Assembly (NCBI RefSeq): GCF_014155765.1
Contig: NZ_SCKT01000012.1
Span: 2,154 to 66,153 of the forward strand
DNA from: Pantoea dispersa
GTDB lineage: Bacteria > Pseudomonadota > Gammaproteobacteria > Enterobacterales > Enterobacteriaceae
DNA length: 64,000 nucleotides
Reading direction: 5' to 3'
In this document: positions 24,107-34,083 of the stretch, piece by piece
Numbering within the stretch: the first letter of the stretch is position 1
Layout: each line of letters starts with the position of its first letter
The notes under the pieces: model-generated
What the model was told of the DNA's origin: nothing
What the model saw: the letters and a program-made list of their open reading frames with translations, nothing else
The model's database searches: none
Position numbers and translations under genes: made by a program

Positions 24107-25837
24107 GTGAATATTCAGGCTCTTCTTTCCGATAAAGTCAGTCAGGCGATGGTGGCGGCAGGCGCACCGGCCGATTGCGAACCGCAGGTTCGTCAGTCTG
24201 CAAAAGTGCAGTTCGGCGATTACCAGGCGAACGGTATCATGGCCGTGGCGAAAAAGCTCGGTCAGGTGCCGCGCCAGCTGGCTGAACAGGTAGTTCAGCA
24301 TCTGGATCTGGCTGGTATCGCCAGCAAAGTCGACATCGCCGGTCCCGGCTTTATCAACATCTTCCTCGACCGCCAGTGGCTGGCACAGCAGGCCGCGCAG
24401 GCGCTGCAGCTGCCACGCCTGGGCGTCAGCGAAGTGACACCTCAGACTATCGTGATTGACTACTCGGCGCCTAACGTGGCGAAAGAGATGCACGTCGGTC
24501 ACGTGCGATCCACCATCATCGGTGATGCCGCAGTGCGCACCCAGGAGTTTCTCGGTCATCACGTCATCCGCGCTAACCACGTCGGTGACTGGGGCACACA
24601 GTTTGGCATGCTGATAGCCTATCTGGAGAAGCAGCAGAACGAGCACCATGAAGATATCGCGCTGGCTGACCTTGAAGCCTTCTACCGCGAAGCGAAACGC
24701 ACCTATGACGAAGACGAAGCCTTCGCCGAGCGCGCCCGCGGTTACGTGGTGAAACTGCAGGGTGGCGACGAATATTGCCGCGCCATGTGGAAAAAGCTGG
24801 TGGATATCACCATGAGTCAGAACCAGCAGGTGTATGACCGCCTTAACGTCACCCTGACGCGTAAGGATGTGATGGGTGAAAGCCTGTATAACGACATGCT
24901 GCCGGGCATTGTCGCCGATCTGCGCGAAAAAGGGCTGGCGGTGACCAGCGAAGGCGCCACCGTGGTCTTCCTTGATGAGTTTAAAAACAAGGAAGGTGAA
25001 CCGATGGGCGTGATCATCCAGAAGAAGGATGGCGGCTATCTCTACACCACCACCGATATCGCCTGCGCCAAATATCGCTATGAAACGCTGCATGCCGATC
25101 GCGTGCTGTACTACATCGATTCTCGCCAGCATCAGCATCTGCAGCAGGCGTGGACCATCGTGCGCAAAGCGGGCTACGTGCCGGAGTCGGTGCCGCTGGA
25201 GCACCATGCGTTCGGCATGATGCTGGGCAAAGATGGCCGTCCGTTTAAGACGCGCAGCGGTGGCACCATCAAACTCTCCGACCTGCTGGATGAAGCGGTT
25301 GAGCGTGCTCATGCGCTGGTGAGCGAAAAGAATCCGGAGATGAGCGCCGACGAGCTGAAAGAGCTGGCGGAAGTGGTCGGCATTGGTGCGGTGAAGTACG
25401 CCGACCTGTCAAAAAGCCGCACCACCGATTACATCTTTGACTGGGACAACATGCTGGCGTTTGAAGGCAACACCGCGCCGTACATGCAGTATGCCTACAC
25501 GCGTGTGCTCTCAGTATTCCGTAAAGCGGGCATTGAGGCAGACAGCCTGCACGGTGATATCATCCTGACTGACGAGCGCGAAGCGCTGCTGGCGACCCGT
25601 CTGCTGCAGTTTGAAGAGACCATCACCCAGGTCGCGCGCGATGGCACCCCGCACGTGATGTGTGCTTATCTGTACGATCTGGCCGGTCTGTTCTCGGGCT
25701 TCTATGAGCACTGCCCGATTCTCTCCGCCGAAGAGGAAAACGTACGCAACAGCCGCCTGCAGCTGGCGGCGCTGACGGCGAAAACCCTGAAGCAGGGGCT
25801 GGATACGCTGGGCATCAAAACCGTCGAGCGAATGTAA
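24107..25837 (+). CDS. argS: Arginine-tRNA ligase
   Basis: The 576-residue class I synthetase charges tRNA-Arg. The HIGH signature is HVGH in [21 protein letters not shown]. An N-terminal Arg-tRNA-binding domain spans residues 1-90 and a DALR anticodon domain ends the protein (…KTVERM). The start is GTG with AAGG upstream. A promoter-like CTGACG-17-TATACT (23983-24011) precedes it and a strong bidirectional terminator follows. Confidence 0.98.
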   Translation: MNIQALLSDKVSQAMVAAGAPADCEPQVRQSAKVQFGDYQANGIMAVAKKLGQVPRQLAEQVVQHLDLAGIASKVDIAGPGFINIFLDRQWLAQQAAQALQLPRLGVSEVTPQTIVIDYSAPNVAKEMHVGHVRSTIIGDAAVRTQEFLGHHVIRANHVGDWGTQFGMLIAYLEKQQNEHHEDIALADLEAFYREAKRTYDEDEAFAERARGYVVKLQGGDEYCRAMWKKLVDITMSQNQQVYDRLNVTLTRKDVMGESLYNDMLPGIVADLREKGLAVTSEGATVVFLDEFKNKEGEPMGVIIQKKDGGYLYTTTDIACAKYRYETLHADRVLYYIDSRQHQHLQQAWTIVRKAGYVPESVPLEHHAFGMMLGKDGRPFKTRSGGTIKLSDLLDEAVERAHALVSEKNPEMSADELKELAEVVGIGAVKYADLSKSRTTDYIFDWDNMLAFEGNTAPYMQYAYTRVLSVFRKAGIEADSLHGDIILTDEREALLATRLLQFEETITQVARDGTPHVMCAYLYDLAGLFSGFYEHCPILSAEEENVRNSRLQLAALTAKTLKQGLDTLGIKTVERM

Positions 25838-25841
25838 GCCT

Positions 25842-25868
25842 AAAAAAACCCGCTGCGGCGGGTTTTTT
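25842..25868. terminator. argS/flhE bidirectional terminator
   Basis: An AACCCGC/GCGGGTT stem with A-run and T-run on either side can end argS rightward and the flhBAE operon leftward. Confidence 0.85.
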
Positions 25869-25887
25869 ATTGGCTATTGGCTATTTG

Positions 25888-26295
25888 CTATTGGTAATTG
25901 ACCATCACTTCACTGCTCACCACCCGCAGGCCGGGCGGCAACGCGCCCTGCCCCTGAAATCCAAAAGCCAGATGCAGCGTTTCATCGGCTGCCACGTTGG
26001 CGAGGCCGCGCGTGCTGCCGCTGGCGCCGTCCAGCTCCACGCAGCGCTGGCTGGCGCACAGCCGCACCACCAGACCTGATGGTGCCGGGCGGCTTAGCGT
26101 GTAGCGCCAGTTCACCAGCGAAATAGTCCCTGCAGCCGCCGAGGGCGCTTTAAGCGCCGGCGACAGCAGCCAGTTGCCGCGCACGCCCAGGCTCGGGCCG
26201 CTGGCGCTGGCCTGCCACGCGCCGCTGGCGGCTTTGCCCGTTAGCGGCAGCGCCAGCAGCGCCGCCAGCAGCCATGAGAGCGTCACGCCGCGCAT
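25888..26295 (-). CDS. flhE: Flagellar protein FlhE
   Basis: The 135-residue periplasmic protein has a signal peptide (MRGVTLSWLLAALLALPLTGKAA). The mature part is beta-rich with a Cys pair (RLCASQRCVEL). FlhE is a chaperone-like regulator of the flagellar export gate. Its start touches the flhA stop. Confidence 0.94.
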   Translation of the reverse strand: MRGVTLSWLLAALLALPLTGKAASGAWQASASGPSLGVRGNWLLSPALKAPSAAAGTISLVNWRYTLSRPAPSGLVVRLCASQRCVELDGASGSTRGLANVAADETLHLAFGFQGQGALPPGLRVVSSEVMVNYQ

Positions 26296-28382
26296 TATTT
26301 GCCGCCTATGGTTGCAGTCATGCGGATCTGCCGGTTATCGGTCAGCTCCATATTGGACAGCACCACCAGCTGCGGCAGGTTGCGGCGCAGGAAGCGTGCC
26401 AGCAGCGCCCGCAGCGGATGGTTAACCAGCAGCACCGGCGGCGCACCGGTCATCTCCTGCTGCTGCAGCGCGGCCTGCGCCTGCATCAGCAGTCGATCGG
26501 CAAGACCCGGTTCCAGACCGCCACCACCCTGTAGCGCCTGCAGCAGCAGACGCTCCAGTGTGGCATCCAGTCCAATCACCTGCACTTCGCCGTTGCCCGG
26601 GAACCACTGCTGGGTAATCGCACGGCCCAGCGCGACGCGTACCACGCTGGTCAGTTCCTGCGGATCGTTCTGCACCGGCGCATGTTCGGCCAGCGTTTCG
26701 ATAATGGTGCGCATGTCGCGGATCGAGACGCGCTCGGTCAGCAGATTTTGCAGCACTTTGTGCAGCGTGGTCAGGGTAATCACGCCCGGCACCAGATCTT
26801 CCGTCAGCTTTGGCATCTCCTGGGTGACGCGGTCCAGCAGCTGCTGCGCTTCCTGACGCCCAAACAGCTCGCTGGCGTACTGGCCGATCAGGTGATTAAG
26901 GTGGGTAGCCACCACGGTACTGGCTTCCACTACGGTGTAGCCCTGAATCTGTGCCTGCTCTTTCAGCGCGCTGTCGATCCAGATGGCCGCGAGGCCAAAC
27001 GCCGGGTCAACCGTCGCTTCACCCGGCAGCGTGCCCGCCGCCGTGCCCGGGTTGATCGCCATCCAGCGTCCCGGATAAGCATCGCCGCTGCCAATCTCCA
27101 CGCCCTTCATCAGGATGCGATAACGCGCCGGCGGCAGCTCCATGTTGTCACGAATGTGCACCACCGGCGGCAGGAAGCCGACCTCCTGCGCCACCTTTTT
27201 ACGGATACTGCGGATACGCCCGAGCAGCTCGCCGTTTTGCAGATGATCGACCATCGGAATCAGGCGATAGCCCACTTCCATGCCAAGCGAATCTTCCAGC
27301 TGGACGTCGGTCCACGAGGCTTCGACCGTGGCCGGCGTCTCCTGCGTTTTCACCACGCTGGAGGCTTCACTTTGCTTCTTCGGCTGCATTTCGCGGCCGC
27401 GCAGCCACCAGGCCAGGCCGAGCAGCGCCGCGGTGAACAGCAGGAACACAAAGTTCGGCATGCCGGGCACCAGGCCCAGCAGGCCAATCACGCCGGCGCT
27501 CAGCATCAGCACGCGCGGATTGTTAAACAGCTGGTCCACCATCTGTTCGCCGACGTCCTGATCGGTGCTGACGCGGGTAACGATGACACCGGCAGCGGTA
27601 GAGATCACCAGCGCCGGGATCTGCGCCACCAGGCCGTCACCGATGGTCAGCAGCGTATAGGTTTCCCCGGCATGGCCGAGATCCATACCGTGCTGCACCA
27701 CGCCCACCAGCAGACCACCGATCACGTTGATCACCATGATCAGGATGCCGGCGATGGCGTCGCCGCGCACAAACTTACTGGCACCGTCCATCGAGCCGTA
27801 GAAATCCGCTTCCTGGGTCACCTCGGCGCGCCGGCGTTTGGCTTCGTCTTCACCAATCAGGCCAGCGTTCAAATCGGCATCGATCGCCATCTGCTTGCCG
27901 GGCATACCATCCAGCACGAAACGCGCGCCCACTTCGGCGATACGTCCGGCACCTTTGGTGATGACCATGAAGTTGATGATCACGAGGATGATGAATACCA
28001 CGATACCAATGGCGAAATTACCGCCGACGAGGAAGTGACCAAAGGCTTCAACCACGCGCCCGGCGGCATCAGCACCCGTATGCCCTTCGAGCAGGATGAT
28101 ACGCGTTGAGGCGACATTCAGCGCCAGACGCAGCAGCGTTGAGAACAGCAAAATGGTCGGGAAGGCAGCGAATTCCAGCGTGCGCTGGGTGAACATCGCC
28201 ACCAGCAGCACCATGATGGACAGCGCAATGTTGAAGGTAAACAGCAGGTCAAGGATGAACGCCGGCAGCGGCAATACCATCATCGACAGGATCAGCATGA
28301 TCAGCACCGGACCAGCCAGCACCTGCCATTGCGTGTCTTTAAAATTGCCCGGTAAACGCAGCTTTTCGGCCAGATTAGCCAT
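26295..28382 (-). CDS. flhA: Flagellar export gate protein FlhA
   Basis: The 695-residue protein has about eight membrane helices in residues 15-320 and a large cytoplasmic domain that forms the nonameric export ring. The conserved FHIPEP-like loop region includes GKQMAIDADLNAGLI. The ATG overlaps the flhB stop (ATGGCTAA); a TTG start seven codons earlier is unlikely. Confidence 0.97.
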   Translation of the reverse strand: MANLAEKLRLPGNFKDTQWQVLAGPVLIMLILSMMVLPLPAFILDLLFTFNIALSIMVLLVAMFTQRTLEFAAFPTILLFSTLLRLALNVASTRIILLEGHTGADAAGRVVEAFGHFLVGGNFAIGIVVFIILVIINFMVITKGAGRIAEVGARFVLDGMPGKQMAIDADLNAGLIGEDEAKRRRAEVTQEADFYGSMDGASKFVRGDAIAGILIMVINVIGGLLVGVVQHGMDLGHAGETYTLLTIGDGLVAQIPALVISTAAGVIVTRVSTDQDVGEQMVDQLFNNPRVLMLSAGVIGLLGLVPGMPNFVFLLFTAALLGLAWWLRGREMQPKKQSEASSVVKTQETPATVEASWTDVQLEDSLGMEVGYRLIPMVDHLQNGELLGRIRSIRKKVAQEVGFLPPVVHIRDNMELPPARYRILMKGVEIGSGDAYPGRWMAINPGTAAGTLPGEATVDPAFGLAAIWIDSALKEQAQIQGYTVVEASTVVATHLNHLIGQYASELFGRQEAQQLLDRVTQEMPKLTEDLVPGVITLTTLHKVLQNLLTERVSIRDMRTIIETLAEHAPVQNDPQELTSVVRVALGRAITQQWFPGNGEVQVIGLDATLERLLLQALQGGGGLEPGLADRLLMQAQAALQQQEMTGAPPVLLVNHPLRALLARFLRRNLPQLVVLSNMELTDNRQIRMTATIGGK

Positions 28383-29526
28383 GGTTGGTGTTCTCTCCTG
28401 CAAAGTCCATCTCTGCCGGGACCGGCAGATGTTTTGGTTTGTTTGGAATCAGGCCGCCTTCGCGCTTCCAGCGTCGCAGCTGCCAGACCCACGCCAGCAC
28501 TTCTGCCACGGCGGCATAGAGCGCGCCGGGAATAAACTGGCCAATTTCCGTATGACGATAGAGCGCACGCGCCAGCGGCGGCGCTTCCAGAATCGGTACG
28601 CGGTGCTCTTTTGCTATTTCACGAATGCGCAGGGCAATGTCACCGGCGCCTTTGGCAATCACTTTCGGCGCACTCATCTTGCCTTCCTGATACTGCAGCG
28701 CCACCGAGTAGTGCGTCGGGTTAGTCACGATGACGTCCGCCTTCGGCACGTCGGCCATCATGCGGCGGCGGGCGGCGGCACGCATCGCCTGGCGGATACG
28801 CCCTTTAACGTGCGGATCGCCCTCGTTCTGCTTGTGTTCATCGCGAATTTCCTGGCGCGTCATGCGCAGCTTTTTGAAGTAGCTGTAGAGCTGCCAGAAC
28901 ACATCAAAGCCAACCATCGGGATCAGACCCAGCATCACCAGCGCGCAGCTGATGGCGGTCATCGACAGGCCATGCTGCAGCGCATTCACCGGCGATTCGC
29001 TCATCAGACGCAGCATCTCCTGCCAGTGACTCCACAGATACCAGCCGGCCACCAGCGCCACCAGCACCGCTTTGAGGATCGCCTTCACCAGTTCCGCCCA
29101 CGTCTGACCGGAGAACATGCGCGCAATGCCCGGTAACGGGTTGAGCTTTTTAAAATCGAATTTGATGGATTTTCCGCTGATGTTGATTCCGCCCAGAATC
29201 ATCGGCGCGGCGATGGCCACGATCACCAGCCCGGCCATCAGTGGCAGCAGCGCGATCACCGCCTGCATCACCAGGTTGCCGATGTGCGAGACGATAATTT
29301 TATCGTCGTTGACCATGCCGTGGTCAAAGCGGAAGCCGGTGGCCACCATGCTGGCCAGCCGTTGCGCCATATTGTGGCCGCCCAGCCAGATGATCAGCAG
29401 CCCGGCCAGCAGCATCAGTACCGAAGTCAGCTCGCGCGAACGCGGAATCTGCCCCTCCTGCCGTGCTTTCTCAAGTCGGTGGGGGGTGGGCGATTCTGTT
29501 TTGTCCTCGTTGCTCTCTTCAGCCAC
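28375..29526 (-). CDS. flhB: Flagellar export switch protein FlhB
   Basis: The 383-residue protein has four membrane helices and a cytoplasmic domain with the self-cleaving NPTH site (VTNPTHYSVALQY). It switches export from hook to filament subunits. The start is GTG (VAEESNEDKTESPTPHR) with GAGG six bases upstream. It is the first gene of flhBAE; the chemotaxis genes that precede it in E. coli are not here. Confidence 0.97.
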   Translation of the reverse strand: MAEESNEDKTESPTPHRLEKARQEGQIPRSRELTSVLMLLAGLLIIWLGGHNMAQRLASMVATGFRFDHGMVNDDKIIVSHIGNLVMQAVIALLPLMAGLVIVAIAAPMILGGINISGKSIKFDFKKLNPLPGIARMFSGQTWAELVKAILKAVLVALVAGWYLWSHWQEMLRLMSESPVNALQHGLSMTAISCALVMLGLIPMVGFDVFWQLYSYFKKLRMTRQEIRDEHKQNEGDPHVKGRIRQAMRAAARRRMMADVPKADVIVTNPTHYSVALQYQEGKMSAPKVIAKGAGDIALRIREIAKEHRVPILEAPPLARALYRHTEIGQFIPGALYAAVAEVLAWVWQLRRWKREGGLIPNKPKHLPVPAEMDFAGENTNHG

Positions 29527-30167
29527 GACATACCTCAGCTGGCAGGAATTCTGAGCATAGGATGCCAAAACCCTTCGGGTCTAAAGCGCGGATTAAGCGA
29601 GAAAAAGATGGGTTTATTTAGCCATAAGTGAAATCAGGACCTGCGCTAACCTGGTGCGGGCCAATCACCAGCGAACGGTTCCGCGACCTTTGCTGCGCAA
29701 TACGGGTTAAGTGGCGCAGCCAAGCAAAAGCCGTGCCGGACTGGCTGGGTTAATGACGCGGCTGCGCCCGGAAATTCCGAAAATCATAAAATTGTTTCGC
29801 CGCGCAATCTTTTTTTATCTGAAAAAATAGATAAATCTTATTTACCAATTCCCTTAAGCACCATCAGGGGGCAAATGTCGCGCCGCACGCCAGCCGCTCT
29901 TGCTTACGCAAATAAATTAATGCAGCTTATCTATCGTCCCAGCCAGAACGATCGCGGCGTGCCGTTAAGGCGTTTTTTCGCCCGGTAGCACGGGATTTGC
30001 CGCGGTGCAATGGTTTGAATTCTCAAAAGTCTTAGGTAGACTTAAGTCAGCACTATCTTTCTGTAATTTGACTGTTTTTTAGTGGCCTTCTCACTGCATA
30101 ATCTGCCCGCCCGCTAAGTGCGTGCCGGATACAACTCTGCAGCGATACTGATGAAAATTTGAGGATC
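29527..30167. promoter_or_regulatory. flhB/T6SS divergent control region
   Basis: This 640-base gap contains no gene. A rightward promoter candidate for the T6SS-like operon is TTGAAT (30015-30020) and TAGACT (30037-30042) with 16 bases between. A perfect AAGTCT-TAGGT-AGACTT palindrome (about 30027-30043) covers its -10. The overlapping GACTTAAGTC is also palindromic. The AT-rich stretch 29800-29840 could hold further sites. Confidence 0.5.
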
Positions 30168-30659
30168 ATGGTGAATAAGAGTCTCTTGCTAACGCTGCTG
30201 GCGGCTTTAACGCTGGCGGGATGTAAAGCGCCTCCACCGCCCGTGACGGATGACACCCTGGTCACCAGCGAAGTGAACGGCGTAAAACTGGTTCATCGTC
30301 ATGCAGTGGCAGCACCCGGTGAATTTACCCCGGTGAATGAGAGCTTTCGCGCGCTGTATGCCGCCTCTGTGATGACCCTGCCGGATTACGGCGGCAAAGT
30401 GGTGCGTTATCTGGATAACGCCCAAACCTTTGAGGTGCTGGGTCGCGTCGAGCACAACTGGCTGGCGATTGCAGAAGAACCCAGCGGTCAGCTGATTGGC
30501 TACGTGCCCCCCAAAGCTGGCGTGGAGAGTAGCCGCTATGATGCCACGCTGCGCAGCGACCGGCCGCGTCCCCGTCGTACTAAACAGGTCTGCGTGGCCG
30601 TGGGCGGCGCCAGTAAAGCATGCCGCACCAATGATACCGCGACCTGGATCTTAGACTGA
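30168..30659 (+). CDS. SH3-domain lipoprotein of T6SS-like operon
   Basis: The 163-residue lipoprotein has a signal peptide with lipobox LAGC (MVNKSLLLTLLAALTLAGCKA). An SH3b-like domain lies around residues 60-120 (YGGKVVRYLDNAQTFEVLGRVEHNWLAIAEE). It is not TssJ, whose transthyretin-like fold lacks this pattern. It is the first gene of the operon; GAGG lies before the ATG. A role at the outer membrane or peptidoglycan is inferred. Confidence 0.78.
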   Translation: MVNKSLLLTLLAALTLAGCKAPPPPVTDDTLVTSEVNGVKLVHRHAVAAPGEFTPVNESFRALYAASVMTLPDYGGKVVRYLDNAQTFEVLGRVEHNWLAIAEEPSGQLIGYVPPKAGVESSRYDATLRSDRPRPRRTKQVCVAVGGASKACRTNDTATWILD

Positions 30660-30744
30660 TGATGCAATCCGGCGCATATTGCCCGCAGCACACCGCTGCT
30701 TTGCGGGCTAACCGTTCCGTTATTGCCAGGATAATTGAGATTTA

Positions 30745-31956
30745 ATGACTCAGGACTCCCTTGCCCGCGATGGCATTGTCGCGGGCAACGATAACCTTTT
30801 GCTGAATGCCGCAGCCCCGATTCTGAATGCCGTCGTGCGTATACGGCAGGCGGCGACGCACGACGATCCCGCTGGCCTGCGTCAGCTGCTGATTGAAGAG
30901 ATCCGCCAGTTCGAGCAACGCTGCAAGCAGGCGGGTTTGCCATTTGAGATGATCATCGGCGCACGCTACTGCCTGTGTAGCGTGCTGGACGAAGCGGCGG
31001 CGCAAACTCCCTGGGGCACGCGCGGCGTCTGGTCCGGCAACGGCATGCTGGTGACCTTTCATAACGAAAGCTGGGGCGGCGAAAAAGTGTTCCAGCTGCT
31101 GTCACGCGTGTCGCAAAGCCCGCAGCAGCATTTATGGCTGCTGGAAGTGATTCACTACTGCCTGCTGCTGGGCTACGAAGGGCGCTATCGCGGCAGCGAC
31201 AGCGGACGCGCGCAGTGTGAAGGCATCCGTAAACGGCTGGCGCAGCTGATTGCGGAAACCCGCCCGGCACCACCACCGCGCGCGCCGCTGGTGGAAGTGC
31301 ATCCGCTGGTCAGCACCCTGACGCGGCCGATGGTACCACTGTGGGCCTGCGTCACGCTGGCTACGCTGATTGCCTGTCTAATCTACAGCGGGCTCAACTG
31401 GCGGCTGGGCAATGCGGCCGAACCGCTGCTGCGCGCCATCTATCAAACCCCGCTGCCACAAATCATGCCGGGCCGCCGCCCCACCTCACCGCAGGCGCTG
31501 CTCGATCTGCATCAGCGTCTTAACGACGTGATTGCCGCAGGCCAGCTGGAAGTGAGCGACGGTGCCTTTGGCAGTAAAGTGATCATTCCTGCGGACAAGC
31601 TGTTTGCGCCGGACGGTACCGTAGTGAACCAGGTTGGCCGCGCGCTGCTGGCGCACGTGGCCAGCGCGATGAAGACGGTAAAAGGCACGGTGCTGGTATC
31701 GGTCTATACCGATAATCGTCCGGTGGATGGCCGTTTCGCCTCCAGCTATGAATTCTCCTTCGCCCGTGCCCGTGCCGTTACGCAACTGCTGAATACGCAG
31801 CTGGCGGACGGTCACAGCGTTAAAGCCGAAGGCCGCGGCGACAGCAATCCGCTCTTACCCAATGACAGCAATGAAAACCGCGCCCGCAATCGCCGGGTGG
31901 AGATCACCCTGTTTGCGGCACCGGAAACCCTCGGCAACCATCAGGGAGGCCAGTGA
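30745..31956 (+). CDS. tssL: TssL (DotU) with OmpA domain
   Basis: The 403-residue protein has a cytoplasmic DotU domain (residues 20-180, ARYCLCSVLDEAAAQTPWG), one membrane helix (about 205-222) and a C-terminal OmpA-like peptidoglycan-binding domain (VSVYTDNRP ... NRARNRRVEITL). This is the evolved TssL architecture of the T6SS membrane complex. It is coupled to tssM by stop/start overlap. Confidence 0.93.
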   Translation: MTQDSLARDGIVAGNDNLLLNAAAPILNAVVRIRQAATHDDPAGLRQLLIEEIRQFEQRCKQAGLPFEMIIGARYCLCSVLDEAAAQTPWGTRGVWSGNGMLVTFHNESWGGEKVFQLLSRVSQSPQQHLWLLEVIHYCLLLGYEGRYRGSDSGRAQCEGIRKRLAQLIAETRPAPPPRAPLVEVHPLVSTLTRPMVPLWACVTLATLIACLIYSGLNWRLGNAAEPLLRAIYQTPLPQIMPGRRPTSPQALLDLHQRLNDVIAAGQLEVSDGAFGSKVIIPADKLFAPDGTVVNQVGRALLAHVASAMKTVKGTVLVSVYTDNRPVDGRFASSYEFSFARARAVTQLLNTQLADGHSVKAEGRGDSNPLLPNDSNENRARNRRVEITLFAAPETLGNHQGGQ

Positions 31957-34070
31957 TGCGCGCATCACTCCAACATCTGTTAACCCATCGCCTGCTGTGG
32001 GGCCTGATTGGCGTCACGGCACTGAGCTGCGTGCTGTGGATGCTCGGTCCGCTGTGGAGCTGGGGTGACACCCGCCCACTGGAGCCGGTATTCCCGCGCC
32101 AGCTGGCGGTCGGCCTGCTCTATTTCTGCTGGGTGCTGTTCCAGTTTATTCCCGCCATCTGGCGCGGCTGGTTTAACAGCAAGCTGCTCAATCGCCTGCA
32201 GGAGATGAGCCACGAAGAAGCGTCCGATCGCCAGGCGACCGAGACGCTGCTGACCCAGCGCTTCAGTGAAGCAGCGCTGCGGCTGAAACGCACCCAGTTT
32301 GGTCGCCGGCATCAGAAAAGCTGGCTGGCGCGTTTTCAGAGTCACTATCTGTATCAGCTGCCGTGGTACGTGATGATAGGTGCGCCCGGCGCCGGTAAAA
32401 CCACCGCGCTGCTGAATGCTGGCCTGGAGTTTCCGTTAACTGACAGCCTCGGCAAAGAGGCGGTACGCGGTGTCGGCGGCACGCGTCACTGCGACTGGTG
32501 GTTCACCGACAGCGCCGTCTTAATCGACACCGCGGGCCGTTACGCACTGCAGGAGAGCCAGCGCGCGCGCGACGGCGCCGAGTGGCATAACTTCATTAAA
32601 TTGCTAAAGCGCTACCGCACGCGCCAGCCGATCAACGGCGTGATCATGACCATCAGCGTGGCCGACCTGCTGACCGATTCCGCTGAGGCACGTCACGCCC
32701 AGGCCAGCGCGCTGCGCAGCCGCATGGTCGAGCTGCATCAGCAAACCGGCATTCACTTCCCGGTGTATGTGATGGTCACCAAAACCGACCTGCTGAAAGG
32801 GTTTATGAGCTTTTACGGCAACCTGAGTAAACCGCAGCGCGATGCCATCTGGGGCTTCACCTTCCCGTGGGAACCGGGCAAGCCGCATAAAGATGACTGG
32901 CACCGCAGCTTTAGCGAGCGCTTTCAGCAGCTGGAGCAGCGTCTGCAGCAGCAGCTGGCCGACGTGATGGCCGGCGAGCGCGATCTCACCCAGCGCGCCG
33001 ACAGCTTCCTGTTCCCGCAAGAGTTCAGTTCGCTGCGTCCGTTACTCAACGAATATCTCGACGTGGTATTTTCCCGCCATCAGGATGAGATTGCCTGGTC
33101 GGCGCGCGGCCTGTTCTTCACCAGCGGTACCCAGGAAGGTCTGCCGTTTGACCGCATCATGGGCGAACTCAACCGTAAGCTACAGCTGCCACACACCGGC
33201 GAGTCGAGCCTTGCCGCGTGGGACAGCGTTAACCGCAGCAATCCGATTCCGGGTACCAAAGGCCAGAGCTTCTTTATTCGCGACCTGTTAAGCGACCTGG
33301 TGTTCCGCGAAAGCGGCCTCGCCGGCAGCAACCGTCACTGGGAGTATCGTAACCGGCTGCTGCACTGGATCGGTTACGGCGCGCTCACCGGCGCGCTGGT
33401 ACTGCTGTCCGGTTTGTGGCTCACCAGCTACGTGCAGAATCAGCGTTATCTCGATCAGGTCGCGGCGCGTATCGGGCCGATTACCACGCAAAGTCAGCAG
33501 GTTATTCATCAGCCAGCCGATAATATTTTTGATCTGCTACCCTTCTTAAATAACCTGGTGAAACTGCCGCTGTCGGCGCATTTTTCTCTCGACAATCCAC
33601 CGCTTACCATGCGCGCTGGACTGTATCGAGGTAACCAGGTGAGCGATGCCGCATGGGTGCTTTATCAAAATGCGCTTAAGTCTTTACTGCTGCCGCGCGT
33701 GGCCCAGCAAATTACCAACCTGCTGCGTGACGATCCCGGCACCGACAATGACTACAGCCGCAATGCGCTGCGCGCTTATCAGATGTTGTATCAGCCGCGT
33801 AACTATGACGGCGAATTTCTGCGCGGCTGGCTGATGCAAAATCTGCAGCGCACGCTGCCGGACAACGTCAGCGCGCGCGATCTGCAGCAGCTTGACTGGC
33901 ACCTTAGCCAGCTGCTCGATCAGCAGATTCAGTCGTCACCTTATGCGCGCGACAATGCGCTGATGATGCGTAAGCTTGCGGAAAATCTGAAAAATGCCGG
34001 TCAGAATGGCCGTATGCTGGCGGTTGCGCCACACACCGTATCGCAGCGATTGACCGGACACAGTGAGTAA
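31956..34070 (+). CDS. tssM: C-terminally short TssM (IcmF)
   Basis: The 704-residue protein retains two N-terminal membrane helices, a GTPase-like domain with Walker A GAPGAGKT (near residue 140) and DTAGRY, and a third helix near 480. Full TssM is usually 1,100-1,250 residues. Its periplasmic C-terminal part, which contacts the lipoprotein TssJ, is absent, and tssJ is absent too. GGAGG precedes the ATG. This may be a decayed gene or a specialised short form. Confidence 0.85.
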   Translation: MRASLQHLLTHRLLWGLIGVTALSCVLWMLGPLWSWGDTRPLEPVFPRQLAVGLLYFCWVLFQFIPAIWRGWFNSKLLNRLQEMSHEEASDRQATETLLTQRFSEAALRLKRTQFGRRHQKSWLARFQSHYLYQLPWYVMIGAPGAGKTTALLNAGLEFPLTDSLGKEAVRGVGGTRHCDWWFTDSAVLIDTAGRYALQESQRARDGAEWHNFIKLLKRYRTRQPINGVIMTISVADLLTDSAEARHAQASALRSRMVELHQQTGIHFPVYVMVTKTDLLKGFMSFYGNLSKPQRDAIWGFTFPWEPGKPHKDDWHRSFSERFQQLEQRLQQQLADVMAGERDLTQRADSFLFPQEFSSLRPLLNEYLDVVFSRHQDEIAWSARGLFFTSGTQEGLPFDRIMGELNRKLQLPHTGESSLAAWDSVNRSNPIPGTKGQSFFIRDLLSDLVFRESGLAGSNRHWEYRNRLLHWIGYGALTGALVLLSGLWLTSYVQNQRYLDQVAARIGPITTQSQQVIHQPADNIFDLLPFLNNLVKLPLSAHFSLDNPPLTMRAGLYRGNQVSDAAWVLYQNALKSLLLPRVAQQITNLLRDDPGTDNDYSRNALRAYQMLYQPRNYDGEFLRGWLMQNLQRTLPDNVSARDLQQLDWHLSQLLDQQIQSSPYARDNALMMRKLAENLKNAGQNGRMLAVAPHTVSQRLTGHSE

Positions 34071-34083
34071 TGGTGAGGTAACC

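Noticed and set aside
24086-25312. 408-residue frame antisense to argS
   Set aside because: It is a codon-bias shadow of argS; the composition is His/Gln rich and there is no start signal.
26682-28109. 475-residue frame antisense to flhA
   Set aside because: It is a shadow of flhA in high-GC DNA, with implausible His/Arg-rich content.
28096-29136. 346-residue frame antisense to flhA/flhB
   Set aside because: It is an antisense shadow crossing two genes, with no supporting signals.
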